A stretch of 62,266 nucleotides of DNA from Rickettsiales bacterium (lineage in GTDB: Bacteria > Pseudomonadota > Alphaproteobacteria > Rickettsiales > UBA1997). The stretch lies in the NCBI GenBank assembly GCA_017620845.1, contig JAGAUJ010000017.1, positions 1-62,266 of the forward strand. Direction: 5' to 3'. Both the position numbers and the translations under genes were made by a program. How positions within the stretch are numbered: position 1 is the first letter of the stretch; the number at the start of each line of letters is the position of its first letter. The notes beneath the pieces are model-generated. The model saw nothing but the letters and a program-made list of their open reading frames with translations, was not told the origin of the DNA and searched no databases. Shown here in pieces: positions 28,598 to 37,833 of this stretch.

Positions 28598-29395
28598 TTA
28601 AAATCCAATACCTCTGCTTGCTCTTTTTTTAATTTTTGCACTTTTTCTTTTTGCTTCAAGTATATTTTTAAACTTCATCTCTTTATCTTGTTGTGCTCTT
28701 TTAAATATTTTTTGTGCTTTTATTACTTGTTTTTTAGCTTGTTTTACTCTAAAAGATATTAATTTTGCCTTTTTAACATTTATTTTTCTTTTATTTACTA
28801 AACTCATTAATCTTTTTTTACCAATGATAACTCCAACTAATCTTTTTAATCTATTAAATAGCATTCTTCTTCTTGTCATATATCTTTTATGTGATGCTAA
28901 TAAAAATCTGTGATTCCTTAATTGTCGTCTTAGAAAATTTGCTCTTCTTACTGCTCTTTGTGCTTTTCTTTGCCTACTTCTAAAAATTCGCATTTGAAGT
29001 TGCATGTTTTTTAAAACTGTAAAAATATAATGCGATTCTTTACCTAAATTTTTACTTGAATTTTTACCATATTTACTATCTTTATTACTATTTTTATTTC
29101 CTTTTTTACCACTATCTTTATTACTATCTTTATTTCCTTCTTTATTTTTTTTCTTTAATTCCTCTATATATTTTTCTCTTGCTTCTTTATCTTTATCTCT
29201 ATAATTTGTATCATCATCTTCTTCCTCTTCTTCATATTCATCACCAAAAATACCATTGTTACCTTTTTCTAACTTATTAATAATTTGACTTGTTGTTTTG
29301 TTTTTTTTAACAGTTATTATTGTATCATTATCAATAATATCTTCATCTTTTTTCTCACCAAGCAACAATTGTAATATACTTTTTATTATTGACAT
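28598..29395 (-). CDS. Unrecognised charge-polarised protein (acidic N-half, very basic C-half)
   Basis: A 265-residue protein with no recognised domain. The first third is acidic with a run of Glu and Asp (about 54-62). The middle (about 80-118) is a low-complexity Lys/Asn/Ser stretch with repeated 'NKDS' and 'GKKGNKNS' units. The last 140 residues are Arg/Lys-rich amphipathic helix, with LRRQLRNHRFLL and TRRRMLFNRLKRL. It could bind nucleic acid or membranes; no function is shown. It starts three bases from the uppP stop on the same strand. Confidence 0.5.
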   Translation of the reverse strand: MSIIKSILQLLLGEKKDEDIIDNDTIITVKKNKTTSQIINKLEKGNNGIFGDEYEEEEEDDDTNYRDKDKEAREKYIEELKKKNKEGNKDSNKDSGKKGNKNSNKDSKYGKNSSKNLGKESHYIFTVLKNMQLQMRIFRSRQRKAQRAVRRANFLRRQLRNHRFLLASHKRYMTRRRMLFNRLKRLVGVIIGKKRLMSLVNKRKINVKKAKLISFRVKQAKKQVIKAQKIFKRAQQDKEMKFKNILEAKRKSAKIKKRASRGIGF

Positions 29396-29398
29396 ATT

Positions 29399-30205
29399 TT
29401 AAATAAAAATTAATAACAAACCAAATATAATTCTATAAAATATAAATATGTGTAAACTATTATTTTGTAAAAAATTAATTATTTTCTTCATAAACAATAA
29501 TGACAAAATAAAACTTAATAATAGAATATATAAACACATTAAATAACTGTCATTATTTATAAGATCAAAACATTTATACAAATCAAAACAAGCACCACCA
29601 AAACTAACAGGAATTGAAATGAAAAAAGCCATTTCAACTGCTTTTATTCTTGAAAAATTTGATAACATACCAGCACTTATTGTTGTTGCAGATCTTGATA
29701 CACCAGACATTAAAGACAAACTTTGAAACAAACCAATTTTACAAACATCTTTAAAAGAAATATTAAATAAATCATTTCTTTGTTTAATATTATTAGTATC
29801 TCCATTGTGGTTTTTGAGATAATATTTTTCAGCAAAATACATTAATAATGACCCACAAATTAAACCAATACCAATTGACATGCTACTTTGACAATATGTT
29901 TTTATTATTCCATAAAAGAAACAACCAATAAAAACACTTGGCAACATTGTTATTAATATCTTAAAACAAAATAAAAAATATTCCCTATTTAACCTAAATA
30001 AATTAACTATTATATCTTTTATTATATTTTTAAAATAATAACACACTGCCAAGGTTATTCCAATTTGTGAAAGTGCTAAGATAATATTTAAATTAAAATC
30101 TATATTTAACAATTTATTTATTACTATTGAATGTGCAGTAGATGATATTGGTAAAAATTCAATTATTACATTAAGTATTAATAATATTGTTAAATTTAGT
30201 ATCAT
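29399..30205 (-). CDS. uppP: Undecaprenyl-diphosphatase UppP (BacA)
   Basis: A 268-residue polytopic membrane enzyme with about eight hydrophobic segments. It recycles undecaprenyl pyrophosphate to the phosphate carrier used for peptidoglycan. The two signature motifs are EFLPISSTAHSIV (16-28) and MSGVSRSATTISAGML. It abuts an IalB-like gene upstream. Presence of uppP, ftsQ and M23 genes suggests that the organism makes peptidoglycan. Confidence 0.93.
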   Translation of the reverse strand: MILNLTILLILNVIIEFLPISSTAHSIVINKLLNIDFNLNIILALSQIGITLAVCYYFKNIIKDIIVNLFRLNREYFLFCFKILITMLPSVFIGCFFYGIIKTYCQSSMSIGIGLICGSLLMYFAEKYYLKNHNGDTNNIKQRNDLFNISFKDVCKIGLFQSLSLMSGVSRSATTISAGMLSNFSRIKAVEMAFFISIPVSFGGACFDLYKCFDLINNDSYLMCLYILLLSFILSLLFMKKIINFLQNNSLHIFIFYRIIFGLLLIFI

Positions 30206-30718
30206 TTAATCCTCACATAATTCTCTCATTCTATCATATGCTCTTGCTAAACCATTTGTAGAAAATGTATCAACGGTATATTCACCAGTTATGGTTTCAC
30301 CTCTTGTTTTTATTGTTTTTGCTTTCAACATTTCTTTAATCATAGTCCTATCTTCTTTCATATTTTTTGTCCAAGCCATTTTACCTTTTGTAAACATTCT
30401 AAATTGTTTACTGTCAATTCCAACATAAATACTACTTTTTAATTTATAATCATAATCAGCATAAATACTTACTTCTTCTGCTTCTTTTGCTTTGAAATAC
30501 GCTATCATTATATATGGTTTTCTGTCTTTTTTATAATTACCTATTGAATTTTTAGCGAAACTTGCTATGTAACACTTTTTTTCACCACTTAAATCATCTA
30601 TATAATAAACATTCCAATCATAATATGCACCATCTACAACAACATTTACATTTTTTTTCTCAGTAGCAAACACATTTGTGCACATACATAATAATATTAT
30701 AAAAAATATTTTTTTCAT
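30206..30718 (-). CDS. IalB-like secreted protein
   Basis: A 170-residue protein with a signal peptide (MKKIFFIILLCMCTNVFA, cleavage near 19). The mature part has AYYDWNVYYID, KKCYIASFA and YIMIAYF, then STNGLARAYDRMRELC at the end, the layout of the invasion-associated locus B family, in which one conserved Cys lies in 'C....' after the W..Y core. In Bartonella the family is linked to erythrocyte entry. The end of another member lies at 1-141. Function here is unknown. Confidence 0.75.
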   Translation of the reverse strand: MKKIFFIILLCMCTNVFATEKKNVNVVVDGAYYDWNVYYIDDLSGEKKCYIASFAKNSIGNYKKDRKPYIMIAYFKAKEAEEVSIYADYDYKLKSSIYVGIDSKQFRMFTKGKMAWTKNMKEDRTMIKEMLKAKTIKTRGETITGEYTVDTFSTNGLARAYDRMRELCED

Positions 30719-30826
30719 TGTATACTTTATAAACTTATACTTATATGTTATATTGTTTTTTTATATTTTCAAATAAAATTTTAATTTAAAATAATACTTA
30801 AAAATAGAAAAAATAGAATTTTAAAA

Positions 30827-31654
30827 TTATATCATATTTTTTATTTCTTGTGCCACTTTTTCTTTATATTTTAGATATATTTTATCTTTTATTCGTAAAT
30901 CTATTTCTTCCAAGTCTACTGCAAGACCATGTATATTTATCATTTTATTTAAATTACTCCAAGCATCAAACATATTATCACCTTCCTCTGGCATTTTTAC
31001 AATCACATTATTTTTTAATATTAAATTCCACCTTCTATTTCCTATTCTTTCTATTTTAACAAGTTCTTTTGTTATATTGTAATATATAGATAATAAATTA
31101 AATATATTATTTACTTCATTTTTAATATCTTTTCCAAAAATTATTAACAAGTAGTCAAAATTATTAATTTCCTCTTGTGGTATATTTATGATGTCACCAT
31201 ATTCATCTATTAATTCATAATGTAAGTTATCTTGTGTCAAAATAGCAAAAGGGTTATATTCAATAATGTTTACTTTTAATGTATTTGGAAACTGTTTTTG
31301 TATATATATATCCTTAATCCAATAATCTTGCAAAATATTATTTCGCAACTCGTTCATTGTCATACTGTCATTATTACAATAATTATTTATATGTTGCTGA
31401 ATTTTACTATAATTACTATATTTAATGCCATTAATAACAAGTCTATTACATATATTTCTATTTATAAAATTTAATTGTTTATTGTAATAATAATTTCCTT
31501 TATTAATAAGATAATTAAAACATTTTTTTTGTAAAACAAAAAAAACAGATAACAATAAAAAAATAATTGTTAATATTTTCTTTGTCTTTCGTAATCTTAT
31601 ATAAAGTTTTATATTTAATCTTTTTGACTTTTTTTTGTTATTTTTGTTATTCAT
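30827..31654 (-). CDS. ftsQ: Cell division protein FtsQ
   Basis: A 275-residue bitopic protein with a basic cytoplasmic start, one membrane segment (about 27-45) and a periplasmic POTRA domain (RLVINGIKYSNYSKIQQHI and NILQDYWIKDIYIQKQFPNTL) followed by the FtsQ beta domain (ERIGNRRWNLILKNN, VDLEEIDLRIKDKIYL). It links FtsK with FtsL/FtsB/FtsW/FtsI at the division site. It follows a DUF2610 gene by two bases rather than a murB-ddl cluster. Confidence 0.88.
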   Translation of the reverse strand: MNNKNNKKKSKRLNIKLYIRLRKTKKILTIIFLLLSVFFVLQKKCFNYLINKGNYYYNKQLNFINRNICNRLVINGIKYSNYSKIQQHINNYCNNDSMTMNELRNNILQDYWIKDIYIQKQFPNTLKVNIIEYNPFAILTQDNLHYELIDEYGDIINIPQEEINNFDYLLIIFGKDIKNEVNNIFNLLSIYYNITKELVKIERIGNRRWNLILKNNVIVKMPEEGDNMFDAWSNLNKMINIHGLAVDLEEIDLRIKDKIYLKYKEKVAQEIKNMI

Positions 31655-31656
31655 TG

Positions 31657-31962
31657 TTATTTATTAGCATTTTCTAAGAGTAATTTGTTATATTCTGGTA
31701 TATTTTCTTTACATGAACCATTTGCAACAGTTATAGCATAAAAACATAATTCTTCAAAAGATACATTATTTTGTTCAGCGATTTTTTGTATTTTTAATAC
31801 TGAATCCATAACATCCTGCGGAACTGAACCACCTTTTTCTGAATTCAACCATTTTGCCTGAAAATTTAATGGGTGTTGTGCACTATTTGGTTTCCCAATA
31901 TATAAATCTACTGGTGAAGACTGACCACCAAAACTACAAGGAATAGTTAATTTTTTTACCAT
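31657..31962 (-). CDS. DUF2610 domain protein
   Basis: A 101-residue protein of the DUF2610 family, known mainly from Rickettsiales and relatives. MVKKLTIPCSFGGQSSPVDL at the start and HPLNFQAKWLNSEKGG in the middle are the family's typical segments. Its function is unknown. It lies just upstream of ftsQ and is probably co-transcribed. Its presence is one of the best hints to the taxonomic position. Confidence 0.85.
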   Translation of the reverse strand: MVKKLTIPCSFGGQSSPVDLYIGKPNSAQHPLNFQAKWLNSEKGGSVPQDVMDSVLKIQKIAEQNNVSFEELCFYAITVANGSCKENIPEYNKLLLENANK

Positions 31963-32083
31963 TGCTATAAATAATAATATTACTCATTCTAAAAATAATA
32001 AACAATTTAAAAAAAGCAATAATAAAATATTTATTTTTATATTTTATGTTTTAATATTTAATTATATTCATATAGATAATGTA

Positions 32084-32938
32084 ATGCAATTTTTATTAAA
32101 TTTATTTTTTATTTTATTTTTTTCAATAACAAGTGTTGTTGCAAAAGATTACAGTAATGTATTTTCTAATAATGGTTTTAATATAACTTCATTAATGAAC
32201 GCTGTTTATCAAGATGATGATAAGGCAACCAATGTATTTTTAAAAAGTGGAGCAAATGTTAATGAAAGTAATATTGCCAATGTTTCACCATTACATATAG
32301 CAGCAAAAAATAACTCTATTAATTCAATGAAAGTGTTAATAAAGTATGGTGCTGAATTAAATGCGAGAGATAATGAAATGTGGACTCCTTTAATGAGAGC
32401 TTGTTTAAATAATAATCCTGAATCTGTAGAAATTTTAATAAAAAATGGTGCTAATATATGGTTAAAAAATAACTTTAATGAAAGCGCTTTAACACATGCT
32501 GTAATGTCAAATTGTATAGAATGTTTAAGAATTATAAAAGATAATACAAGATCTAATACATACGAAATTAATGATGTTATAAAAGAAATAAATAAAAGTT
32601 TACATATTGTATATAAAAAAGAAAATAATGAAATGGAAGTTATTTTGAATGAGTTTTATAATGAAATAACTAATAATGATGATATTAATAATGTAAAAGA
32701 TAAGAAAAAAAGAAAGAAGAAACAAGAAGAAAATACAATTATTGCAAAAGAAGAGAAAAAAGAAGAAGTTAAGAAAAAAGAAAATAATAACAAAAAAACA
32801 AATCAAATTGACAAAAATACAAAAATAAAAAAATATGATAAAGCAGATGTTAAAATTAAAAAAGAAATAGAATATATAACTAAAAAAATATATATTTTCC
32901 AAGGTGAAGTAAGACATATAAGTAAAAACAATAAATAA
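32084..32938 (+). CDS. Secreted ankyrin-repeat protein with lysine-rich tail
   Basis: A 284-residue protein. A signal peptide (about 1-20, ending SVVA) is followed by at least three ankyrin repeats (about 33-145): SPLHIAAKNNSINSMKVLI, TPLMRACLNNNPESVEILI and SALTHAVMSNCIECLRII. The last 95 residues are a lysine- and glutamate-rich, disordered tail. Ankyrin proteins bind other proteins and are common effectors of intracellular bacteria. This one has a Sec signal, so it is at least periplasmic. gltX begins 12 bases downstream. Confidence 0.8.
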   Translation: MQFLLNLFFILFFSITSVVAKDYSNVFSNNGFNITSLMNAVYQDDDKATNVFLKSGANVNESNIANVSPLHIAAKNNSINSMKVLIKYGAELNARDNEMWTPLMRACLNNNPESVEILIKNGANIWLKNNFNESALTHAVMSNCIECLRIIKDNTRSNTYEINDVIKEINKSLHIVYKKENNEMEVILNEFYNEITNNDDINNVKDKKKRKKKQEENTIIAKEEKKEEVKKKENNNKKTNQIDKNTKIKKYDKADVKIKKEIEYITKKIYIFQGEVRHISKNNK

Positions 32939-32950
32939 AAGGATGCAATT

Positions 32951-34582
32951 ATGGAAGAATTAATAAATTTGATTTTTGATAAAAATTTAATGACAATTGA
33001 AGAAGTTTTTAATAAATATCCAAGAAGAAATTTAACAGAAGGACAAAAAATTACAAGAATTGCACCAAGTCCAACTGGTTTTGTGCATATAGGAACCATA
33101 TATATGGCACTTATAAGTGAAAGAATTGCACATCAAAGTAGTGGTGTTTTTTATGTTAGAATAGAAGATACAGACTCAAAAAGAGAAGTTGAAGGTTCGG
33201 CGGAATTATTAGCAAACTCTTTTAAAAATTATAATATAATTGCAGATGAAGGAATGATTGATGCTGATAAGTTTGCTGGAAATTATGGGCCATATAAGCA
33301 AAGTGAAAGGGCGGATATATACAAAGTTTTTATAAAGCATTTAATGGAACAAGGACTTGCTTATCCTTGTTTTTGTAGCGAAGAAGAGTTAGAAATGATT
33401 ATAAATCAACAAAAAGCACAAAACTGCCCAAGGTTGGGTTATTATGGAAATTGGGCAAAATATAGAAATTTACCAATTGAAGAAGCAATTAATAAAATTA
33501 AAAATGGCGAAGAATATGTTATAAGGTTTAAATCTTTTGGAGATTTTAATAAAAAGATTGTTGTTAATGATGTTATGAAGGGAAATTTGGAATTTCCAGA
33601 AAATGATTTAGATATAGTAATATTAAAGAAAAATGGTTTACCAACATATCATTTTGCACATATTGTAGATGATTTTTTAATGGGAACAAATTTAGTTACA
33701 AGAGGTGATGAGTGGTTGCCGTCTTTACCTTTACATATACAATTATTTCAAGCATTAAAATGGAAAGCGCCAAAATACGCACATATTTCGCCAATAATGA
33801 AAATTGATGGTAGTGGAAAAAGAAAATTAAGTAAAAGAAAAGATCCTGAATCTAATATAGTATTTTTTGATGAGTTGGGTTATCCAAAAGAAGCAGTAAT
33901 TGAGTATTTATTGAATCTTGCTAATTCAAATTTTGAAGATTGGAGGAAACAAAATTCAACATTAAATTATCAAGATTTTAAGTTTGATATTAAAAAAATG
34001 AATACAAGTGGTGCATTGTTTGATTTTGTAAAACTTGATAGTGTTAGTAGAGATGTTATAAGTAGATTGTCTGCCGATAAGATTTATGAGTATGTTTTAC
34101 AATGGAGTAAAAAATATAATAAAAATTTTTATGAAATCGTTGTAAATAATAAGGATTATTTAATAAAAATATTTAATATTGAAAGAGAAAATACAAAAAA
34201 ACCAAGAAAAGATATTTCTAAATGGAATGAAGTTGAAGAAGAAGTTAAATATTTCTTTAATCTTAATAAAAAAGAAGTTGAAGATAAGTTGAATAAATTT
34301 GATTTAGAAGATGTAAAAAAAATAAAAGAATTATTTATTTCTATTTATGATATTAATGATAATAACCAACAATGGTTTGAAAAAGTAAAACAAGTTGCAA
34401 AAACTTGCGGTTATTGTGAAAATATGAAAGAATATAAAGAAAATCCATCAGTTTACAAAGGAAGTGTTGCCGATGTAGCAACTATTTTAAGAATATTAAT
34501 TACTGGAAGAGAGCAGAGTCCGGATTTATGCAGTATAATGAAGATATTGGGTATTGAAGAATTAAAAAATAGGTTAGGTTAA
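32951..34582 (+). CDS. gltX: Glutamyl-tRNA synthetase, clostridial-type long form
   Basis: A 543-residue class I synthetase that charges tRNA-Glu. The HIGH-type signature is PSPTGFVHIGT (about 41-51) and the KMSKS-type is KRKLSKRKDP (about 290-299). It differs from the usual 460-480 residue proteobacterial enzyme. The N-terminal extension ending NKYPRRNLTEGQKITRIAP, then SERIAHQSSGVFYVRIEDTD and CFCSEEELE, matches the long form common in Clostridia and related Firmicutes. I infer horizontal gain. The start has an AAGGA site 8 bases upstream. Confidence 0.9.
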   Translation: MEELINLIFDKNLMTIEEVFNKYPRRNLTEGQKITRIAPSPTGFVHIGTIYMALISERIAHQSSGVFYVRIEDTDSKREVEGSAELLANSFKNYNIIADEGMIDADKFAGNYGPYKQSERADIYKVFIKHLMEQGLAYPCFCSEEELEMIINQQKAQNCPRLGYYGNWAKYRNLPIEEAINKIKNGEEYVIRFKSFGDFNKKIVVNDVMKGNLEFPENDLDIVILKKNGLPTYHFAHIVDDFLMGTNLVTRGDEWLPSLPLHIQLFQALKWKAPKYAHISPIMKIDGSGKRKLSKRKDPESNIVFFDELGYPKEAVIEYLLNLANSNFEDWRKQNSTLNYQDFKFDIKKMNTSGALFDFVKLDSVSRDVISRLSADKIYEYVLQWSKKYNKNFYEIVVNNKDYLIKIFNIERENTKKPRKDISKWNEVEEEVKYFFNLNKKEVEDKLNKFDLEDVKKIKELFISIYDINDNNQQWFEKVKQVAKTCGYCENMKEYKENPSVYKGSVADVATILRILITGREQSPDLCSIMKILGIEELKNRLG

Positions 34583-34788
34583 TTATAAAAAAATAAACTA
34601 ATTTGATAAGGTTAAATTGGTTGAAGAATATATTGAATTGGTTAATAAAAAGTTAAATTAACCAAAAAATTAATTAAATTAATCGAGAGACTGACTAAAT
34701 TGATTGTATTTAATTGATGGATAGGTTGAGTTAATTATAAAAAGATAAATTAAATTATTTTGTAAAAAATGTTAAATTGAATATTGTA

Positions 34789-36945
34789 ATGAAAGAAATA
34801 TTACAAAATTTAAACAAAGAACAAATAGAAGCTGTTTTATATAATAGTGGTCCATTGTTATTATTAGCTGGTACTGGAACTGGAAAAACAAGAGTTATAA
34901 CATCTAAAATTGCTTACATTATTAAATCAAATTTATCTTATCCATCGCAAATATTAGCAGTTACTTTTACAAATAAAGCAGCAAATGAAATGAAAGAAAG
35001 AGTTGCTGCAATGTCTGGTTTGGATGTTAATTCTATGTGGATTGGAACTTTTCATTCTATATCTGTAAGAATTTTAAGGCAGTATAGTGATTTAATTGGT
35101 ATTGATAAAAATTTTACAATAATAGATCAAAGTGAGCAAGTAAGTATAGTAAAACAAATAATAAAAGATTTAAAACTTGATACAAAAGAATATCAACCAA
35201 AGCAATATGTTGAAGCAATATCAAAACTAAAAGATAAAACAAATATTAATATTAATTCATATTATTTATTTAATGAAATATTTACAAAATATGAAGAAAG
35301 ATTAAAAAAGTTAAATGCTTGTGATTTTTCAGATTTGTTGCTATATACAATAAAATTATTTAAAGAACAAAATAAAATTAAAGAGTATTATAATGATAAA
35401 TTTAAGCATATTTTTGTAGATGAATATCAAGATACAAATTATATACAACAAGAATGGTTAAAATTAATAACTGGAAATGATATAAATAAAAATATTACTT
35501 GTGTTGGTGATGATGATCAATCAATATATGGGTGGAGAGGCGCACAGATAAAAAACATTTTAAATTTTACAAATAATTTTTCTAATGCAAAAATATTGAA
35601 ATTAGAAAGAAATTATAGATCGACACAAAATATTTTAGATGTTGCATCAAGTATTATATCCAATAATAAAAATAGACACCCAAAAACCCTTTTTGCTAAT
35701 AATAAAGATGGCAATAAGGTTAATTTAGTAAAATGTAATACTACAAAACAAGAAGCATTATTTATTGTCAAAGAAATAAATAATTTAAAAAAGAATCTGG
35801 TAATTAATAATTATAAAGATAGTGCAATTCTTGTAAGGGCTGGGTATCAAACAAGGGTATTTGAGGAAATATTTTTAGAATGTAAGATTCCATATATTAT
35901 AATTGGTGGATTAAAATTTTATGATAGAAAAGAAATAAAAGATTGTATAGCATATTTAAAACTTATAAATAATACAAGTGATGATTTATCTTTTGAAAGA
36001 ATTATAAATATACCAAAAAGAGGCATAGGTTCAGTAACAATAAATAAAATTAGGGATTTTTCTATTGAAAATAATTTGTCAATGTTAGATGGTGCAGTGA
36101 GTTTATGTTATAATAATATAATAAAAGGGAAAACAAAAGAAGAAATTATTAATTTTGTTAATAAAATAAAAGAGTGGCATATAAACAGTAAACATACTAA
36201 TTTAAAAAATTTAATGCAAATTATATTATGTGAAACAAAATTTTGTGAATATATAGAAAAAGACAATGATATTGACTTAAAAAATAAGCAAGAAAACATT
36301 AAAGAATTTTTAAAAGTATTAAGCGATTTTGGAAATATTGAAGAGTTTTTAGAACATGTTAGTTTAGTTAATGATAATAATAAACAAAATATTACCGATG
36401 CAGTAAATATTTTAACAATACACTCAGCAAAAGGTTTGGAATTTGATACAGTATTTTTACCAAATTGGCAAGAAGAAATTTTCCCAAGTTCAAAGTCAAT
36501 AAATGAAAGTATTATTGATAATAATATTATTGAAGAAGAAAGAAGACTTGCTTATGTTGCAATAACAAGAGCGATGAATAATTTATATATAAGTTATTCT
36601 ACACATCAATTTGAATGTGGCGAATATATTGCAACAACTGTTTCAAGATTTGTCAATGAAATACCGGAGGAATTGTTGAATATAACTAATACCACAAGTA
36701 ATTATTATAATGATTATAAACAAAATTATAGTTATGCTGGTAATTATGGCAATAGTTATAATAATAGTTATAATGTTAATAATTTAATATATAACAAGCA
36801 AAGTAATAAATATAAAAAATGTTTTCATAAAAAATTTGGATATGGTTATATTTTAAAAGAAGATGGAGATAAATTAACTATTGTATTTGAAAAAAGTGGA
36901 GAAAAAACTATTTTAAAAAGTTTTATAGAAATAGTAGATAATTAA
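34789..36945 (+). CDS. UvrD/PcrA/Rep family DNA helicase
   Basis: A superfamily 1A 3'-5' helicase of 718 residues when started at the ATG at 34789; an upstream TTG adds four residues. Motif I LAGTGTGKTR, motif Ia AVTFTNKAANEMKERV, motif II FVDEYQDTN, motif III GDDDQSIYGWRGA, motif IV LERNYRS, motif V TIHSAKGLEFDTVF and motif VI ERRLAYVAITRA are all present. Such helicases act in repair and replication restart. The C-terminal 70 residues carry a Tyr/Asn-rich low-complexity stretch and a Tudor-like end (KKFGYGYILKEDGDKL), as in PcrA/UvrD. Confidence 0.93.
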   Translation: MKEILQNLNKEQIEAVLYNSGPLLLLAGTGTGKTRVITSKIAYIIKSNLSYPSQILAVTFTNKAANEMKERVAAMSGLDVNSMWIGTFHSISVRILRQYSDLIGIDKNFTIIDQSEQVSIVKQIIKDLKLDTKEYQPKQYVEAISKLKDKTNININSYYLFNEIFTKYEERLKKLNACDFSDLLLYTIKLFKEQNKIKEYYNDKFKHIFVDEYQDTNYIQQEWLKLITGNDINKNITCVGDDDQSIYGWRGAQIKNILNFTNNFSNAKILKLERNYRSTQNILDVASSIISNNKNRHPKTLFANNKDGNKVNLVKCNTTKQEALFIVKEINNLKKNLVINNYKDSAILVRAGYQTRVFEEIFLECKIPYIIIGGLKFYDRKEIKDCIAYLKLINNTSDDLSFERIINIPKRGIGSVTINKIRDFSIENNLSMLDGAVSLCYNNIIKGKTKEEIINFVNKIKEWHINSKHTNLKNLMQIILCETKFCEYIEKDNDIDLKNKQENIKEFLKVLSDFGNIEEFLEHVSLVNDNNKQNITDAVNILTIHSAKGLEFDTVFLPNWQEEIFPSSKSINESIIDNNIIEEERRLAYVAITRAMNNLYISYSTHQFECGEYIATTVSRFVNEIPEELLNITNTTSNYYNDYKQNYSYAGNYGNSYNNSYNVNNLIYNKQSNKYKKCFHKKFGYGYILKEDGDKLTIVFEKSGEKTILKSFIEIVDN

Positions 36946-37025
36946 ATATAAAACGATTAATTTTTTATTTGCTTTTTATCAAAATAATATCATACTTAAA
37001 TTAAGTTTATTTAAAATACAATCAA

Positions 37026-37814
37026 ATGGTGAAGATTTACGACGAAGAAGATTTTAAAGGTTTAAGAATTGCAGGAAAATTGGCAGCGGAAACACTTGAT
37101 TATATAACAGATTATGTAAAAGAAGGTGTATCTACACTTGCTTTAAATGATTTATGTGATGAATTTATAAGGGCAAATGGTGGAATTTCTGCTTGTATTG
37201 GTTATCATGGTTACCCAAAATCAGTATGTATTTCAATAAATCATGTTGTTTGTCATGGAATACCAAGCGAGACAAAAATATTAAAAAATGGTGATATTTT
37301 AAATATAGATGTAACTGTTATAGTTAATGGTTATTATGGCGATACAAGTAGAATGTATTGGGTTGGAGAACCAAGTATAAAAGCAAAAAGACTATGCGAT
37401 GTTGCTTATAATAGTATGATGCTTGGAATAGAACAAGTAAAACCTAATTGTTTTTTAGGAGATATTGGTCACGTTATTCAAAATTATGCAGAAGGAGAAG
37501 GTTTTTCAGTTGTTAGGGATTATTGTGGACACGGGACTGGAAAAGTTTTTCACGATGAACCACAAGTTTTACATTTTGGTAAAAAAGGGACTGGTATTCA
37601 ATTACAAAAAGGTATGGTATTTACGATAGAACCTATGATAAATGCTGGCGATTATAGAACAGTTGTTAGTAAATTTGATGGTTGGACTGTTACTACAAAA
37701 GATAAAAGTTTGTCAGCACAGTATGAACATACAATGGGCGTTAGTGATGATGGTGTAGAAATATTTACTTTGTCTCCAAAAGGGTATAGTAAGGCACCAT
37801 ATAGTAAAATATAA
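37026..37814 (+). CDS. map: Methionine aminopeptidase, type I
   Basis: A 262-residue dinuclear metalloprotease that removes initiator methionine. The metal ligands fall in NIDVTVIVNGYYGDTSRM (two Asp), GHGTG (His), FTIEPMI (Glu) and SAQYEHTMGV (Glu). The length is that of the type Ia enzyme without an N-terminal extension. It is 80 bases after the helicase gene and 19 bases before the RgpF-like gene. Confidence 0.96.
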   Translation: MVKIYDEEDFKGLRIAGKLAAETLDYITDYVKEGVSTLALNDLCDEFIRANGGISACIGYHGYPKSVCISINHVVCHGIPSETKILKNGDILNIDVTVIVNGYYGDTSRMYWVGEPSIKAKRLCDVAYNSMMLGIEQVKPNCFLGDIGHVIQNYAEGEGFSVVRDYCGHGTGKVFHDEPQVLHFGKKGTGIQLQKGMVFTIEPMINAGDYRTVVSKFDGWTVTTKDKSLSAQYEHTMGVSDDGVEIFTLSPKGYSKAPYSKI

Positions 37815-37833
37815 TTAACAAAAAATAAAAAAA

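Noticed and set aside
34583..34776. Near-repeated TTAATTATAAAAA segments around 34580 and 34733
   Set aside because: Short and AT-only; expected by composition, with no clear structure.
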